Assembly: GCA_023213395.1 (NCBI GenBank)
Contig: CM041465.1
Location: 111,111,741 to 111,175,740, forward strand
Direction: 5' to 3'
Source of the DNA: Cycas panzhihuaensis
Lineage: Eukaryota > Cycadophyta
Length of the DNA stretch: 64,000 nt
A program made the position numbers and the translations under genes. Positions within the stretch are counted from its first letter, which is position 1, and each line of letters starts with the position of its first letter. Below are positions 19,547 to 31,624 of this stretch, piece after piece. The notes under the pieces were generated by a model, which made no database searches, was not told the origin of the DNA, and saw nothing but the letters and a program-made list of their open reading frames with translations.

Positions 19547-22323
19547 TGGATACGCATATATGGGATAGCTACATAACTGAGTAGAAATAACGAGGGCAGT
19601 CAATGGCACTATCAAGTGCAGATAAGAACCTATGAGTAAGGCAAATACCATGCAAGGTGCCCCATGCACCAGAGCATGAGTTCAGGACCTACGGATGGTA
19701 CCCAACTACCTAATGGTAGTTCCCCACTTTAGTTAAGAAGAGAGGAGGCGGAAGATTAACTTAGGTAGATCTAGGAGAAGGGTCTTCCCACCCTTGGATG
19801 GCCAGAAGGGAAGGGAGAGAATTCCTCAAAGGTTTCCCTACAGCAAAGGGAGACGAGTACGGAGTACGTAGGTGAGCAACCTACGAATAAGATCTTCTCA
19901 GTTATCTGGCTAGGCGGAAGAAGAACCAAGGGAGGACAAAGGGAGTGGGAAAGATCGATTGATCAAGAGCTTCCCCCCCTTCGAAAGGGCAATCAAGAGA
20001 AAATAAGGTGCTAGGATACATGCAAGCAAACTAAACCAAAGACGACAAGCTGAGAGGGCAAGGTTAAAGTTTACAAGCCAGAGGGAAAGGCTAAAAGGGA
20101 AAGCTTCCTAAAACCTTTTCCTATGATAGATATAATGTGTGAAATGTAACAAATAGGATATAAGCCAAAAGAGAGAGTCAATTTCCCTTTTCCTTTTAAA
20201 TGATCTAATTACTACCGTGTAAAATCTTTTAAAGAAAAGAAAATGAAATGAAGTGAGAGCGCATACCCAGAATGGAGATGCAGTTGAAATAGCGGTGTTC
20301 CCACAAGGTGTCTAAGATTGCTCCACAAAGCATGGCAAAAGAGAGGGTTCGTGGTAAAATGAAGCATGGGGCTTCCTTACCTTCCCCAGAAGTGACACTA
20401 GAGTGCTAAGAAAAGGAAAAAGGAAAATGATGGCAGCAAAGGAAATGCCAAAATAAAATATAAGTAAAAGCACTTACCCGTAAGAGGGAAGAGGAGGAAA
20501 TCCCTTACGCCCCTCGTGTACCTGCAAGTAAGCACAAATATCCCTTTCTAAGGAAAGGAGGCTAACAACATAGAGTGGAGTCCCAATAACACATGCGTAC
20601 ATATATGAAAATAAGTCTCCATATCTATATGTTAGTGTACATGAACCACAAGGTTGCAGCAATAATCTATAGCAAAACAAACTACTCAAATGAACAGTAA
20701 GTAAATAAGTAAGCCTCGGAGTGGCCCACCTCTCGCAAAGAGCAACCCTACCTTCCCTCAAGAAGCCACAAGGCAGTGAGGGTATGGCTATAAGGCTGAC
20801 TAGAAAAAGAGACAATAGAGATGCAATAGATCCCAAATGAAAGCTCATCAAGTTCGGGGTGCTATGGGAAGTAAATTGGACTGTTAAGAAGAGGATTAAG
20901 CCAAGAAAAGTAGCCGGGGCTTATGCGTTACCCAGATTTGGGAAATAAGCCCTCAAACCAGTGTTGCAACAAGTGCCAATGCTAATTTCAGTGGCCGGAA
21001 ATAGCCTACTAAACCCTTACTCCACTCCAAGAGTAGCACGGGGCAAAAAGGAAGGTTTGGAGGGCAAAAAGCCCCTTAGGGAGCGTGGAAGGTGGTACAG
21101 AATCCACTCAGCTCTATCCCAAACCTTATGTATCCCTCTTGACCACTATCTTGGGCATGAAATGCAGGAAAAGAGGCCTAAACAATAGAGCAAAAAGCCC
21201 AAGGGAAATGCAAGAAACAACCCTTGGAACAAGATAAAACAAGCTAATGTAAACATGCAAAACTTGGTATAAATTGGGCAAAGGAAAGATCCTAAACTAA
21301 CAAATACCTATAGAGAAGATGGGAGGCATTTACCTCTGTCAAAACCTACTAGAAAGAGGCTAAGAAATCTATAGAAAGGCTATGGAGCAGTAGGTATAGA
21401 GCCCCTGCTAAGATGGTTGAAGGAAAACCTGCACTTTAGACTACTTGATGGATGTCTGGGCAAAGAAGTCCTAGAAACTCTTCAAAGAGGCCCTCTCCAA
21501 GGTGTGCAAGGGGCTGGAAAGATGTCACAGCCGAACCAAAGGAGAGCTAGGCACTAGAGAGTGATTGAAGGTCCTGGAACAGTAGTGGAGTAGTAGGAGA
21601 TAACAGACAGCAAGGCATTTTTCCTTGTGATCCTTCTAAAATAAGGCAAAAAGATCCCTAAAATGAATTAGGTAAGAATTAAATACCCAGCCTGAACCCT
21701 AATCGAGTGATTAGGGCATGACTGGTAGTGAGTGAAGTCGCCAAACACGTGGTAATTCTACAATAAATACGAGAATTGCCATAGTGGATTTTAAAAATAA
21801 GTCATGATGAGCCGCATGATAAACTTTCGGTATCACCAGAAATTCGCGGTATTGTGAAATCTGCTACAGTGTGGGACTAAAAGTCAAAACTGGCCCAAAC
21901 AGCCAGCCTGGGCTATTGACTAGTGATCTAGGAGGCCAGCAGGGGGGCAGGCCCACCTACCCAGAGGCAGACAAGCAGACAAATGAGCCACAGGAAGCAA
22001 CAATGGGACTCAAAGGTGTGACAAGTCGACCAAACGACGATGGATCATCACACGGGCAAGTATGGCATGAACCAAGTGGGTCTTAAGGTGAGTAGGGTAG
22101 AATGCAGGAAGTGACGTGGCCACCAGGGTATCACACTCGCTGGGAATATGCCCTCGCTATAGTCATCATAGGCTAGATAGGTGTAGATGACAATAAGACC
22201 ATCTACGAAATCATAGCATGTAAGCAGATACTCATCACAAAAGAAAACAACAATAAGGTGAGAAGCATACCTACACTTACCTAAGATGATCACTCTGTAT
22301 CCATTCCTGGAAGCTAGGAAACA
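19547..22323 (-). repeat. 5' LTR of Tat-like element 1
   Basis: 2777 bp, beginning TGGATAC and ending GGAAACA on the plus strand. The part 20902-22323 matches 1-1425. A 125-codon minus frame at 20851-20474 is hydrophobic and matches no family I know. I treat it as chance. Confidence 0.88.
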
Positions 22324-23301
22324 AGACTTAAATTTTAACTAAGAAAGAAAGTATTAGGAAAAGTGAGAGGAATCTAAATCTTCTATCAGAAACTTCTATA
22401 TGGTCATGCAACCATATGAAACGATGAAAATGTTTTAGCTCAAAACGTCACTCTCTTAGATGATAGATCTTATTGTGGTAAGTCAAAAAGTCTTTTGGCG
22501 AAACTTCTGAAAATGAGTAAAAATAACCCAAAACTCATTGTAACTCCTATGAGACTTTCCTTGGTAGAAACCTAAATTTTAAAGAAATTTCTCTCTTTGG
22601 TATATCAAATCTGATAAAACTTAATTTATTGTATTCCTTCAAGCTAGATCTACTAAAACCCTTAAGAAATTTTGGCATGCATTGGAAATTTTTTTAAAAA
22701 TTATCAAAAAAAAGTTAGATTATGGTTGATTGAGCTTCTATTTTTTTAGGCTGATTAAAGAAGAATTTGAAGATGGTGCAGAAGAAAAAAATATCTGTCT
22801 ACTTGGGCATCCCTCTCTGTAAATTTTTAGTAAAAATGTATAACTTTTGATTTTCACCTCTTGTAGAGATGAATAACCTTTTTTTGAATGATTTAGGCTT
22901 ATTTCTGCCACTTGGAAGTAGTCAAAAACTTACCATATAACTTTACAGTATATATTTTATAATTAATAATTGATTTATAATAAAAAATCAATATAATCTC
23001 CCTTAGTAAAATTTAAAATTAGGTAAAAAAATGGATTAAGAAACTATTTTTTTCTTAAAGCCTAAAGCTAAGAAACGTTCTTTTGGCTAATAGATTTGAT
23101 CTTTAATGTACCTACAAATAAATATAAGATATTGAAATATGATATAAATAAAATACGAGCTTTGCATGATAAAAAAGCTCTCAAAATTTTGAAAATAATG
23201 ACTACACTCTCAATACTTTATATTAAAGGTCAAGGAGAGGCAAAATAACTCTATGCAAGTAAAATAGAGTGAATAGATCTCCTCCTAGCTATGATACCAC
23301 A
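22324..23301 (-). other. Leader remnant of a minus-strand copia element
   Basis: AT-rich and non-coding. The last 150 bp or so, ending GCTATGATACCA (PBS at 23288-23299, one mismatch to the iMet type), match the leader of the copia element at 51190-53240 (shared text CTCTCAATACTT and ATATTAAAGG). The rest of that copia element is outside or lost: Tat-like element 1 ends exactly at 22323. Confidence 0.75.
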
Positions 23302-23554
23302 TGAAGGAATAATAGATCTAAGGAATAAATCACTCACATGTATACAATAGTGACAGAAATTAAAAAATATATAAAAATAAGATATGATAGCAAAGCTTAG
23401 AGTTGAGAATGAATAATGACTCCATCCTTGCGATTTTGCCTTTTATTATTGAGAGTAAGTATTAGGATTAGGATTTCTTTGCTTAATGATATGAACCTGA
23501 AATTGCATCTAAATGCATATAAATTATATTTCACTAAGAGATTAATGCTAATAA
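23302..23554 (-). repeat. Truncated copia LTR
   Basis: Begins TGAAGGAAT and follows the copia LTRs at 31986, 45898 and 53241 through AGAGATTAATGCTAATAA. The last 55-60 bp of the LTR are missing; from 23555 the sequence is plus-strand copia RT. Confidence 0.85.
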
Positions 23555-24029
23555 TATTCCAATCTAGTAGGAAGTTTGATATATGCCATGATATGTACAA
23601 AACTTGACATTTCACATGTAGTAGGTATAATTAGTAGGTTTATGGAAAATCTAGGAAAGGAACATTGGGCAATAGTGAAATAGATGCTTTGGTATTTAAG
23701 GGGAAGAAGTGATTATTACATCAACTTTGGTGGTACAGGTAATCATATTTGTAGATATGTTGATTCAAACTTTGTAAGAGATTTAAATAAGAGAAGGTCT
23801 ACTTTGAGTTATATGTTTACTCTTGTAAATGGTCTAGTTAATTAGATGTCAAAATTATAGAGTACAATTACATTATTGACTATAGAAGTAGAATATATTA
23901 TTACAACACATGCTTATAAGGAAGTAATATGGTTGCAGGATTTATTAATTAACCTTGGAAGGAAACAAGAAAAGATAAAGCTATTTTGTGACAATCAAAG
24001 TGTCATTTACTTAGTAATGAATCAAACTT
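23555..24029 (+). pseudogene. Copia RT end and RNase H, part 1
   Basis: In one frame from 23555: YSNLVGSLIYAMICTKLDIS, HVVGIISRFMENLGKEHW, YVDSNFVRDLNKRRS, then the open part EVEYIITTHAYKEVIWLQDL and KLFCDNQSVIYLVMNQ. This is the standard end of Ty1/copia RT and RNase H with D-D-E-D positions mostly present. It is cut at 24029 by the next copia element. Across the insert, NQT continues as YHSRVKHITLKYHF from 31625. Everything 5' of the RT end is gone. Confidence 0.9.
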
Positions 24030-24327
24030 TGAAAAAGGTTAATGTCACAAGGTCATTACATTAGTTGATTATTTCTAAAAAAGGTCTTAAGTGAACTTTA
24101 AATTAGATCACTTAAGTGAAATACATTTTTATGTGTATTATATGTAATTTCATTTCACCTAACTCTAATGCTCCATCTCTCAATATAAAAGTAAAATCTC
24201 AGTAGAGGAGGCTCATTCTTACCTCCCCATTTTGTGAGAACTAGTTTCTTTCTCTTAAGTCTCTTTTGGTTCAATGTTTGCCTTTGTGTTTAGTGCATGG
24301 AGATGAATGATAGATCCACTCTTTTCA
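24030..24327 (+). repeat. 5' LTR of copia A
   Basis: Starts TGAAAAAGGTTAATGTCACA, ends CTTTTCA, and has TATAAAA at 24184-24190. The first 30 bp match the start of the LTR of the minus-strand copia element at 45898-53552, so the two are related families. Confidence 0.95.
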
Positions 24328-24329
24328 TG

Positions 24330-24341
24330 TGTTTTCAAAAC
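24330..24341 (+). other. Decayed iMet primer binding site of copia A
   Basis: TGTTTTCAAAAC is two bases after the LTR. It matches 8 of 12 positions of TGGTATCAGAGC, and all four differences could be simple mutations. Confidence 0.6.
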
Positions 24342-26394
24342 TTTCTTCCTTTATATTCCTCACTTACACTTGCAATGGAGCCATCACTTCCTTCTCCTGC
24401 ACAATCCATGTGGCGAAGGAGATTGTGAAAGTAGATTTAGAAATATTTTCAAGTTATTATGATAGCATGTTTTATATTATTTGCTTTCCCTTTCTCTTTT
24501 GCAGGTTTGGAAGCATAATATAAGGAGTTGTAAGGCCCAAGGATTCTAATTCTTTAGTGGCCATGCATGCTATCTCATTCTTCTTTTTCTTTCCTCTCTT
24601 TTTTGTCCATTTAATAAGGGGAAATGCTACTGAAAATTTTCCAACATTTAGAAGAATGATTGTAAGGGGAGGTTTTATCTAGTTTTTTTAAGAATTTTGA
24701 TCCATTTAAAATATCCATTATTGTATGCTCTCACCTTGCCCATATTGAGATCCTAGTGATAAAAAAATGATGGAAATTTCATATGGTATCATATGTTAAT
24801 GAGATATTAACAAGCTAAAATTTCTGTAGAAATAAAATTTGCTTACTGAAATTTATAGGTCTACAAAATCTTCTACAGAGCTCTAATTGATGTGATTCCA
24901 ATTGTCAAAGATAAGGCTCTGAGTTTACTTTCCATCACAAAAATTGCCACCTAATTTTGATGTCGTATGAGGAAGTTATTGTTGTTTTAGTGAACAATAG
25001 TTATTTTTATTAAGAATTTTAAAAAAATATAATCTCTTAACTCTGTGAGGCTACAAAAAACTTTCCAGAACTCATTTAGACCTGATTCTACCTCCTAAAT
25101 ATGAAGCTTTGAGTCTAGTTTGCATCATAAAAATTGTCACTCCATTTTGTTATTATGGGAGAAAGTTATTACTGATTTAGTGAAGACTACTTTCTTTTGT
25201 ATTAACAAAAAAAAGGTGAAGAAAATTTCTTCCTTCTTTTTATAAGGCTTAAAAGCCCATTGTAAAAGTAAGAAAAAAACACCTGGATCAAAGCAATATC
25301 CAGTATCCTCACTCACTTATTAGTATTGTATTTCAACACTCTAAAATCACTCAAAGTAAGCACTCTAAAGACACTTCAAGTAATCACTTTAAACAAGCAC
25401 TCCAAGCAAGCATTCTATTTTTAGTTAAATGTATGCTTGATGTAATTCGATGATCTTTTCATTCTTCCTAAAAGGAACACATCACGTATGTTGTTTTTCA
25501 CCGTATTGTGCCTATTCACATACTCGCTAAGGTTGAGATACCTTGGTTAGTAGAATGCCATGCAATAAAGGAGGTATGGGTTTCAAGTTGGGACTGGACT
25601 AAATCAGAATATTGGTGAGGTTTGGTTAGCTATACCATCGTGTCTTAATCAGGAATCATCCTGATAACCAACCAGGAAAACTAAAACTTTAATACAAGAT
25701 TAAAATATACCCAATCTAATATCTATTATATCCATGGGTATGCACATACCACTCTTTGTAGGAGGTATATAGATTCCCATTGGTGAACTAGGTGAGGATT
25801 AGGAGTACCCAGGCTCTATTGTGACTTGGATTTCATCACCAAGCACAATTGCGGGTATCATAGGTGAAGGCTAACTTAATTCTACTAGAAGCATAGGCAT
25901 CCCTTTAACAACCTCAACTACATGTTGGACGTAAGTTAGAGGTTATTAGGTTGATTATGTATCATATATTTGAGTTTCAAGTTGTGTAGACCCAATGATG
26001 TTAGCTTCTACATTGGCCTACAATCTTGTATATTGATCACTTATTTATTTATAAAAAGTGATCCATAGTATAATCATAATTATAGTACTTCTCATATTCC
26101 TATTATATCAGGTTAATATTTGCCACAAGTGTTAATGGCTGATTTTTATTATAATATTTCTCATATTCCTTCTGTGTCAGGTTAATATTTGTCACAAGTG
26201 TTAGTGACTTTTCTCTAAGTTGCTCCCTTCATCTTTGAGAAACCATTCTCATTTCTTCTTCCTTTTGCTACACTACTTCATTATATCTCCTATTTATAAA
26301 TAGTGATTGGTCATTTATTACCATCACTTTTATAGTCCCTTGTTCATTTCTTCCCATCTCAAAAGATACCATGTCTTCGTAGTTCAAGCAAAAT
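24342..26394 (+). other. Long untranslated leader of copia A
   Basis: About 2 kb with no coding region. It contains a diverged tandem duplication of about 180 bp (near 24840-25200) and one of about 63 bp (26088-26215, shared CTCATATTCCT and CAGGTTAATATTTG). The minus-strand copia element at 45898-53552 has a similarly long leader. Confidence 0.7.
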
Positions 26395-27560
26395 GTGAAC
26401 TGCATTCTAAAAAGGAAAGAAAATTGGGATATGTGGTTCACTGCTGTCAAAAATGTTACAAAGTATGAAGGTCTATGGAGAGATCACTTGTAACCTGCAC
26501 CATCTATTGTAGCTATAACTACCTCAGCTACTTCTAGAGGAGGTGCTCCAAGTTCTCCTACTAAAGCTACAACTAAATGCTAATGGAAACTGGATGATGA
26601 TAAAATCTGTGTGGAGATACTACTCATCAGTGATTATTCCCTACATAATCTCATTGATGAAGCTGTACATGATACATCATGGAAAGTTCTTGAAGTTTTT
26701 AAGAAGAACTTTGACACTAAATTAAACTTAGAATTTTTTTACTTAGTTTTAAAGATGAACAAATTGAAAATATAGAAAGGACATGCAAGTAAGACAATTA
26801 ATCTCCTTCATCCAATCAAGCAAGCCATTGATAAAGATTTTAAAAATCAATGCATTACATGGGCTTTATTGATTCAGTCATGTCTCCATATTTTAAATCA
26901 CAAAAATCTATTAGGAAGTATTCAATCTAGTGGCACTTTGAAGATCCTAAACTTTGAGGCTCTTGCTGATAAGTTCATTGAATTTGATAAGACCTTTGAT
27001 ACCAACTTTGCCACTATATTAGATCTAGTTAATGCTACTTTTGAAGTGGAAGAAGATCTTTGTTATACCAAAAATCAAGGTCAATACTCTTGTAGAAGTG
27101 ATAATTCCTATGGAAGAGGAAGAGGTAGATAACAAGGACAATGCCCTCTTGGTCAACAGGCTCCTCAACTCTAACAAAAATAGTCTCAAGGCCAAGGCCA
27201 AAATAATCAACTTGGACTTAGATCCAGTAATTAGAGACAATCCAACTAGTCCAATACTTCTTATGGGACTGGAAATCAAACAATTGTGTGCCAAAGATGT
27301 AATAGAAAAGGACATTATGCCAAAATTTATAAAACTACCATCAACAAACTACTAAGTTATCAACAACGACATAGTGTATATAATGTTGGTAATACTTCTT
27401 TTAAAGATGCTTTTGGTAGAACGTAATATACTCATGCACACCTTCAAAGAATTGGGGCCACTTCATCAAATGTTATTGATAGATCCACTAAGTATATTGA
27501 GGCTCATTGTGGCTATGCTTATTAACTTTTGCCTTTACCACTTGGAGTTGTAAATAGTGC
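26395..27560 (+). pseudogene. Gag of copia A
   Basis: Begins near CILKRKENWDMWFTAVKNV (26395). Then DYSLHNLIDEAVHDTSWKVL, LNFEALADKFIEFDKTFDTN, a Gly/Arg-rich stretch (YGRGRGR) and a zinc knuckle, CQRCNRKGHYAKIY, whose last Cys has become Tyr. A few stops are present. The order is normal for a UBN2-type copia gag. Nearest relative in the window: 50690-51190. Confidence 0.85.
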
Positions 27561-27990
27561 CACCTCAAATACTTCATCGTGGATTATGGATACTAGACAA
27601 ACACAACACATGACTTGTCATCTCCAGTTATTTCAAGATTTTGACTCTTAAGTTCGTGGTGTTGTACACATGGCTGATAAATCATCTCAGCTAGTCGAAT
27701 GACTTAGAACTATTTGCCTAAAACTCCCAGGCCTTCCAAATTTTACACTTGTTGATGTCTTATATATTCTTGCTCTGAAGATGAATTTACTCTCCCTATC
27801 CACCCTTGTCCCTTGTGGATTTGATCTGAGTATAACTACAAATAATCAAACTCTCTGTGTCATTTACCCTCCTTCAAATAATGTGGTTATGACCAAAATT
27901 CTTGATGGAAAACTTTTTAATCTAACTGGCTTACCATCCTCTGAAGGCAACTATGTTGATGATGACTCTACTTTTACCACAACCCTAACT
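27561..27990 (+). pseudogene. Protease region of copia A
   Basis: SSWIMDTRQTQHMTC is the copia protease motif with Arg where Gly is required (D-T-R), so it would be inactive. Downstream: GVVHMADKSSQLVE and VDVLYILALKMNLLSLSTL, the usual end of the protease region. Confidence 0.85.
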
Positions 27991-28960
27991 CCTCAAAAGT
28001 TATCCCAAGAAGCCCTATGGCATACTTGTATGGGCCATATCAAAATTGATTATTTAAAAGAACTACAAGCCACTCTTCTTAGTTTACCTAGGCTCTCCTC
28101 TAAGCCTTTTAAATATGAAGCATGTATTACTGGCAAATCTCAAAGACAACCCTTTTCTCATAGTTAGTGGAAATCTATCCAGCCTTTACAACTTGTACAC
28201 TTAGATATATGCAGTTCTATGCCCATTCCTTCTCTGAAACAGAAGTGGTATTATATTACTTTCATTGATGATTTTACCAAGAAAGTATGGGTTACCTTTC
28301 TTACAAAGAAAGATGAATCTTTTTCTATGTTTCAAGCTTTCAAGGCCTATGTAGAAAATGAATCTACATTCAAGATCAAAATACTCAAGACTGACAATGG
28401 TGGAGAGTACATATCCAATGAGTTTGAATCATACCTATGTCAACATAGAATCAAACATCATATCACTGTTGTAGGTACACCCCAACAAAATAGAGTTGCC
28501 AAGCGCATGAACAGGACCATCATGAACATGGCTCGTGCTATGCTGGTATATAAGAATGTCCCTATCTATCTTTAGGATGAGGCTATTTGGACTACTATGC
28601 ATTGCATCAATACTATTAGTCCCTCTAAGCTTGGGCCCTATCCACATGAAATGTGGTACAGACAAACCCCCTCTATGTCTCACTTTAGAATATTTGGCTC
28701 TACTCGTTATTCTCGTATTCTAGAGGAACATAGAAACAAGCTCCAAGATAGAGCCATCAAAGGAATCATTGTCAAATACCCTATGGATAAAAAAGGATAC
28801 AAGGTTTTCATACCTTCATAGTGCAAAATCATCATCACTAGAGATGTTATCTTTGTAAAGATTGAAGATCAATTACTCAGACTTGACTCCAAGATGCCTT
28901 CATACTGATTTAATGATGCTGCTAAATTTGATGTCTAAATTCTAAAATTTAGGGGGGAGA
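27991..28960 (+). pseudogene. Integrase of copia A
   Basis: GAG-pre-integrase zinc region: ALWHTCMGHIKIDYLKEL ... YEACITGKSQRQPF. Core: LDICSSMPIPSLKQKWYY (first Asp), KTDNGGEYISNEFESYL (second Asp) and QQNRVAKRMNRTIMNMARAM, where the catalytic Glu has become Lys. After a stop at 28573: GPYPHEMWYRQTP and the C-terminal ITRDVIFVKIED. Integrase before RT is the copia order. Confidence 0.9.
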
Positions 28961-30190
28961 TGCTCAATAATTGCTTAAAATCTTGGAATCTGACAATAGA
29001 GCCTCAGAGAGAACCATCATTTATAAATAGCCAAGTTAACAAAGACTAAGCCATAGTAGAAGGATTATCTTCTCTAACATCTATGGCTGGCTCATCCTCT
29101 CCAACATTGTCAACTTCCTTCATACCAAACATTTCACATAATCCTTTTTAATATCAAAATGAAGACCAATAGGCTGTGGAAATAAACACCTCATTCCCAA
29201 CTTGAGGTTTTCATAAAGCCTAGTAGCTACACAAGGACATGCCACTAGATGAGGTAGGTAGAACTAGTACTAGAAGTACCCATAGAGCAAGGATGAATGA
29301 ATCACTTTTCATTAAGCTTGAACCAATAGAACTGCACCTTTCTCTTAATGAAGAGCCCCTAGCATACCAAGAAGTTGTAAATCATACAGTTTGGAGAAAT
29401 ACCATGAATGAAGGGTACTAATCTCTTATCAAGAATAGTACACGAGAGCTTATTGCTCTACCACTTGGAAGAAAGGTAGTTTAAAATAAATGGGTATTCA
29501 AAAATAAGTACAGATTAGATGGCATCCTAAAAAAATATAAGGCGAGGTTGGTAGCAAAGGGATTCACATAAAGGGAAGGCATTGACTACACTGAAATCTT
29601 TACTCCTACAACCAAGTGGTCTACAATTAGAACTCTTATAACCTTGGCTGCTCAATAGGGTCAAACAATCCACTAACTCAATGTTAAGATCGCATTTCTC
29701 AATGGGGACCTTAAAGAAGAAACTTACATGGCTCAACTAGAAGGATATGAGATTGTCAGTTAGGAGCATAAAGTTTGTAGGATCAAAATATCCTTGTACA
29801 GCCTAAAGCAAGCCCCTTATGCTTGGTTTACCAAGTTGTCTGAAAGAATGAGATAACTTAGATATGAGGTTTGTGACTATCAAGATATTGATACAACATT
29901 ATTCATCAAGTGCCAAAATGATAAAGTCACTTACCTCTTAATCTTTGTGGATGACATGCTAATAATAAGGAATGGTGAACAGGTAATCAGCCAGCTAAAG
30001 AAGGACCTTGCTAAAACTTTTAAATTGTCTGACCTTAGGTTGATGAAATATTACTTGATAATTGAAGTAACTCAAAAGAATAGCAAAATCTTTCTATTCC
30101 AAGAAAAATATATCAACGATCTTCTAACAAAGTTTCAGTTGGAAGGTGCTCAACCAATGGATATACCTATGGATCCTAATATTAAACTTT
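28961..30190 (+). pseudogene. Linker and reverse transcriptase of copia A
   Basis: A linker with stops (28961-29390) is followed by RT: NTMNEGY, NKWVFKNKYRLDGIL, EGIDYTEIFTPTTKWSTIRT, LKQAPYAWFTKLSERM, the catalytic YLLIFVDDMLII, and ISQLKKDLAKTFKLSDLRLM. The catalytic VDD is intact. Stops are mostly TAG/TAA where Gln or Trp is expected. Confidence 0.92.
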
Positions 30191-30855
30191 GAGCTAATGG
30201 TGACATTAGGGAGGTAGACACAACACTCTACAGACAACTCGTAGGTAGTCTCATCTATACTAACAACACAAGGTCAGATATTGAACACTCAATCAACATT
30301 CTTGTAAGATTCATGATAAATCCTAAGCAGAATCATTAGCAAGTTGCAATATGAGTGTTGAGGTACCTAAAGACGACCAACAAATATGGATTATTATATA
30401 AACCTAATGCAGAATTAAAACTTTATGCATACATAGACTTAAAATTTACTGGAGATAAAAACACATGAAGATCTACATCTAGGTACATAACATTTCTTAG
30501 AATAGTACCAATATCATGGAGATCTAGACAGTAGAAGATAGTTGTAGCCTCTATTGCCGAAACTAAGTATATTACTACTTCTGAGACAAGCAAGGAGGTG
30601 ATATGGCTTAGAAAATTATTAAATACATTAAATGCCACCCAAACAAGTTCTACTAGATTACATATAGATAATCAATCTACAATCCAAATGGCTAAAAATC
30701 TTGCATTTTATGATAGTACCAAATATATAAGTATGAAAGTACAAAGGATTAGAGAACTAGTTCGTGATGGTACAATTCAACTAAAGTACTGCCCCATAGC
30801 AGATCAAGTGGCTGATATCTTTACCAAACCACTAAAGAAGGTGAAGTTTAAATAA
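30191..30855 (+). pseudogene. RNase H of copia A
   Basis: YRQLVGSLIYTNNTRSDIEH and VLRYLKTTNKYGLLYKP, then ASIAETKYITTSETSKEVIW, LHIDNQSTIQMAKNLAFYD and the end QVADIFTKPLKKVKFK. This is the standard copia RNase H layout with few stops. Confidence 0.92.
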
Positions 30856-31314
30856 TTTTGAAAGAAACTCGGCCTTAGGGCCTCCATCTCTGACTGATTG
30901 AAGGAGATGATAGTAATACCATCATACTCTATCTCATTCGTGAAAATCCCTTATGGGCATGGAAGGACAAGAGTAAGTCTCTACTCTATTTCATTCATGA
31001 AAACCCCTTATGGAAGCGAAAGGATAAGGGTTATATCATTTTGGAAAATTAGAACCTGTGAAAACCCGAAAGGGAATAGGGCATGACCAAATGGTATATG
31101 GAGACTCAATAGATTTTAGTTACAAAATTCATTATACTGATTAGCTATCTAGCTTCATTTAAAGAGTCACCTAAGCCAGGTTAGTAGATTTTAAATTTGT
31201 GGGTTTTCCCCATGAGGGTTTCCCACAAAAGTGTCATAGTAGTTTGCTTTATAAGAGACTCAAATGAAGACCTCATAGGGTAGAATAAAATAGGATGAAA
31301 TGACCTTCAATAAT
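30856..31314 (+). repeat. 3' UTR of copia A with tandem repeat
   Basis: Two imperfect copies with a period of 57 bp start at 30925 and 30982 (shared TACTCTAT-TCATTC-TGAAAA), with a weaker third near 31050. The equivalent 3' UTRs at 46221-46680 and 32312-32760 carry the same kind of repeat, so it belongs to the family. Confidence 0.7.
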
Positions 31315-31326
31315 TAAGGGGGAGAT
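31315..31326 (+). other. Polypurine tract of copia A
   Basis: TAAGGGGGAGAT lies directly before the 3' LTR start TGAAAAGGG. Confidence 0.9.
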
Positions 31327-31624
31327 TGAAAAGGGTTAATGTCACAAGGTTATTACATTAGTTGATTATTTCTAAAAGGGGTCTTAAGTAAACTTTAAAT
31401 TAGATCACTTAAGTGAAATGCACTTTCATATACATTAAATGTAATTTCATTTCACCTAACTCTAATGCTCCCTCTCTCAATATAAAAGTAAAAGCTCAAT
31501 GGAGGAGGCTCATTCTTACCTCCCTATTTTATTAGAGCTACTTTCTTTCTCTCAAGTCTCTCTTGCTCCCATGTTTGCCTTTGTGTTTAGTGCATGGAGA
31601 TGAATGATAGATCCACTCTTTTCA
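31327..31624 (+). repeat. 3' LTR of copia A
   Basis: 298 bp, same length as the 5' copy. TATAAAA at 31481-31487. Ends CTCTTTTCA followed by the target copy AACTT. Confidence 0.95.

Larger units (their letters stand above)
1..22323 (-). mobile_element. Tat-like Ty3/gypsy retrotransposon 1, left end outside window
   Basis: A long element read on the minus strand. Bases 1-1425 repeat as 20902-22323, so both LTRs are present, but the left one begins before the window. The right LTR runs 19547-22323 (2777 bp), so about 1350 bp of the left one is missing. In element order: PBS 19526-19545, gag, protease, RT, RNase H, integrase, antisense PMD gene, archaeal-type RNase H, PPT 1426-1437. Without the 6.7-kb insert at 9670-16404 the full element would be about 17 kb. 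Great length, the extra RNase H and no chromodomain fit the Tat group of Ty3/gypsy. By eye the LTRs differ at about 8-9% of sites, mostly transitions. The candidate target duplication, AGACT at 22324-22328, has its partner outside the window. Confidence 0.93.
24030..31624 (+). mobile_element. Ty1/copia element, near complete (copia A)
   Basis: 7595 bp, plus strand. Both LTRs are 298 bp (24030-24327 and 31327-31624). The target duplication AACTT is at 24025-24029 and 31625-31629. PPT AAGGGGGAGAT ends at 31326. The LTRs differ at about 9% by eye. Order: 2-kb leader, gag, protease, integrase, RT, RNase H. It interrupts another copia RNase H, whose frame rejoins exactly when the element is removed. 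Confidence 0.96.

Noticed and set aside
20474-20851. 125-codon hydrophobic frame on the minus strand
   Set aside because: Inside the 2.8-kb LTR; no family recognised; treated as chance.
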